This document shows, in pieces, positions 6,231 through 6,747 of a stretch of DNA of 6,747 nucleotides (position 1 is its first letter; the number at the start of each line of letters is the position of its first letter). The notes under the pieces were generated by a model. It was not told the origin of the DNA. It searched no databases and worked only from the letters and a program-made list of their open reading frames with translations. Position numbers and translations under genes: made by a program. The stretch spans positions 1 to 6,747 of the forward strand of contig CAZGAS010000057.1 of NCBI GenBank assembly GCA_964523875.1. The letters run 5' to 3'. Source of the stretch: JAUVHV01 sp964523875 (GTDB taxonomy: Bacteria; Omnitrophota; Gorgyraeia; JABMRG01).

Positions 6231-6247
6231 ACAGCTTATTAAGCTGT
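6231..6247. repeat. perfect 17-bp palindrome ACAGCTTA-T-TAAGCTGT
   Basis: Two 8-base arms are exactly complementary around a single central T at 6239. It lies 31 bases upstream of the start of the RanBP2-finger gene and touches the large hairpin. With a one-base centre it suits a dimeric protein's operator better than a hairpin, though a shorter stem with a small loop could form in RNA. Its role is inferred. Confidence 0.55.
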
Positions 6248-6305
6248 TTCCAAACTACGAGGGACAGTAGGTATAGTATGCCCACTGTCCCTCGCTAATT
6301 GGAAA
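6247..6305. repeat. REP-like nested hairpin element
   Basis: An 11-bp perfect stem CGAGGGACAGT (6258-6268) / ACTGTCCCTCG (6284-6294) encloses a 15-base loop, which itself holds a nearly self-complementary GGTATAGTATGCC. Outside a small internal loop, TTTCCAA (6247-6253) pairs with TTGGAAA (6299-6305). No T-run follows on either strand, so it is not a typical terminator. The core AGGGACAG/CTGTCCCT also occurs at 26-33. It is likely a dispersed REP/MITE-type element, or an mRNA structure between two leftward genes. Confidence 0.65.
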
Positions 6306-6317
6306 GAATCTCTGATA

Positions 6318-6747
6318 CTAAGCCTGTTCTCCCTCGCCATTTGCGTCAGCAAAAGGACGATCCTCTGAAGTGACAACTTCTGCCTGAGAGGCCTGCTGCA
6401 TATAACCGGAAGTAATAAGCAATATCGCAAAAGGCACTACGAGAAGGCTAACTACCCAACCGATTACCGGGATCTGTCCGGATATGCCGCTTAAGAGAAT
6501 ATATATAGCGGCAAGAGCAAGATTCATCCAAAAAGCCTTGCCAGAGACCAGCTTCCAGCTCGCTTTCATGGAATCTATTACGCCTTTATCCTGATCTACC
6601 ATAATAAAATAGGTATAAAGCCACAGTGTCATCAATATAATGCCGGGGATAATCAGCAATAGCAGGCCTGTAAACACCGCTAAGCCCTGCAAAAAGAAAA
6701 GTCCAACTAACGGCCAAAATTTGGTAAACATCTTAAACATGTCATTA
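6318..6747 (-). CDS. polytopic membrane protein, partial (5' end beyond window)
   Basis: The 3' part of a leftward gene; the frame stays open to the window edge. The first visible Met codons (6740 and 6731) cannot be tested for a ribosome site, and such proteins usually begin further upstream, so it is treated as partial. At least 140 residues are seen. They include a long hydrophobic region (about 10-45, with the LLLLIIPGIILM motif), an amphipathic stretch 'GVIDSMKASWKLVSGKAFW', two further hydrophobic segments (about 72-88 and 91-112) and a hydrophilic acidic tail. 'IPGI...' followed by 'S...SW.L..G..F' recalls the DUF975/GPDPase-membrane-domain type of protein. The function is unknown. It is separated from the zinc-finger cassette by the hairpin block, so shared transcription is possible but unproven. 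Confidence 0.75.
   Translation of the reverse strand, partial: NDMFKMFTKFWPLVGLFFLQGLAVFTGLLLLIIPGIILMTLWLYTYFIMVDQDKGVIDSMKASWKLVSGKAFWMNLALAAIYILLSGISGQIPVIGWVVSLLVVPFAILLITSGYMQQASQAEVVTSEDRPFADANGEGEQA

Larger units (their letters stand above)
6201..6317. other. intergenic block with two dyad structures
   Basis: This 117-base gap holds the large hairpin at 6247-6305 and the 17-bp palindrome at 6231-6247. The stretch 6201-6230, just ahead of the 6200 start, is AT-rich (minus strand GTATATAAAG), but I see no convincing -35/-10 pair there. A small open frame crossing the gap (6239-6430, minus) is mostly shadow of the neighbouring gene and is not called. Confidence 0.6.

Noticed and set aside
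6247..6305. Hairpin as an intrinsic terminator for the right-edge membrane gene
   Set aside because: The stem is strong but no T-run follows on the minus strand (it continues TAGTTTGGAAA), so a REP-like element fits better.
6239..6430. Minus-strand 63-residue frame across the hairpin
   Set aside because: It overlaps the end of the membrane gene in another frame and runs through the REP-like element; no ribosome site or domain seen.

Overview
The window looks like chromosomal DNA of a Gram-negative, AT-leaning bacterium. Arginine AGA/AGG and isoleucine ATA codons are common, Shine-Dalgarno sites are strong, and one exported protein ends in a TolC-like segment. The 7TM-type histidine kinase, the XRE-cupin regulator and the CPYC...CKHC zinc-ribbon membrane proteins resemble what I associate with candidate phyla such as Omnitrophota. 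That placement is an impression, not something the sequence proves.

Left part (1-1900). A short AT-rich edge with 'CTAATAACG' and 'GTCCCT' repeats is followed by a leftward gene for an exported seven-bladed beta-propeller protein with Asp-boxes. Its C-terminus reads like one half-repeat of a TolC-type outer-membrane efflux protein. The gene and the operon to its right are driven from two back-to-back sigma70-type promoters, each with a perfect TTGACA. The left promoter has a 17-bp imperfect palindrome in its spacer, and ATCAAATT occurs three times in the region. Both promoters lie inside the longest open frames, so both genes must start further in than a naive call suggests. The rightward message appears to be leaderless.

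Middle (1901-4403). A tight rightward operon encodes an XRE-cupin regulator, a receiver-only response regulator and a polytopic membrane histidine kinase. Gaps are 11 and 5 bases. The only DNA-binding domain in the operon is in the XRE-cupin protein. A reasonable model is that the kinase and receiver form a phosphorelay whose output is elsewhere, while the XRE-cupin protein controls the shared promoter region and perhaps the propeller gene.

Right part (4409-6747), all leftward. It starts at the right edge with the 3' part of a polytopic membrane protein. Next is an intergenic block with a REP-like hairpin and a separate perfect palindrome. A coupled three-gene cassette of membrane proteins with cytoplasmic zinc-binding modules follows: one with tandem RanBP2-type fingers and two with N-terminal zinc ribbons. 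Last is a broken gene with an HPr (PTS phosphocarrier) domain, interrupted by two shifts of the same sense at G-rich runs. It converges on the kinase gene with only 5 bases between stops and no visible terminator.

No tRNA, rRNA, CRISPR array or intact transposase gene was seen.
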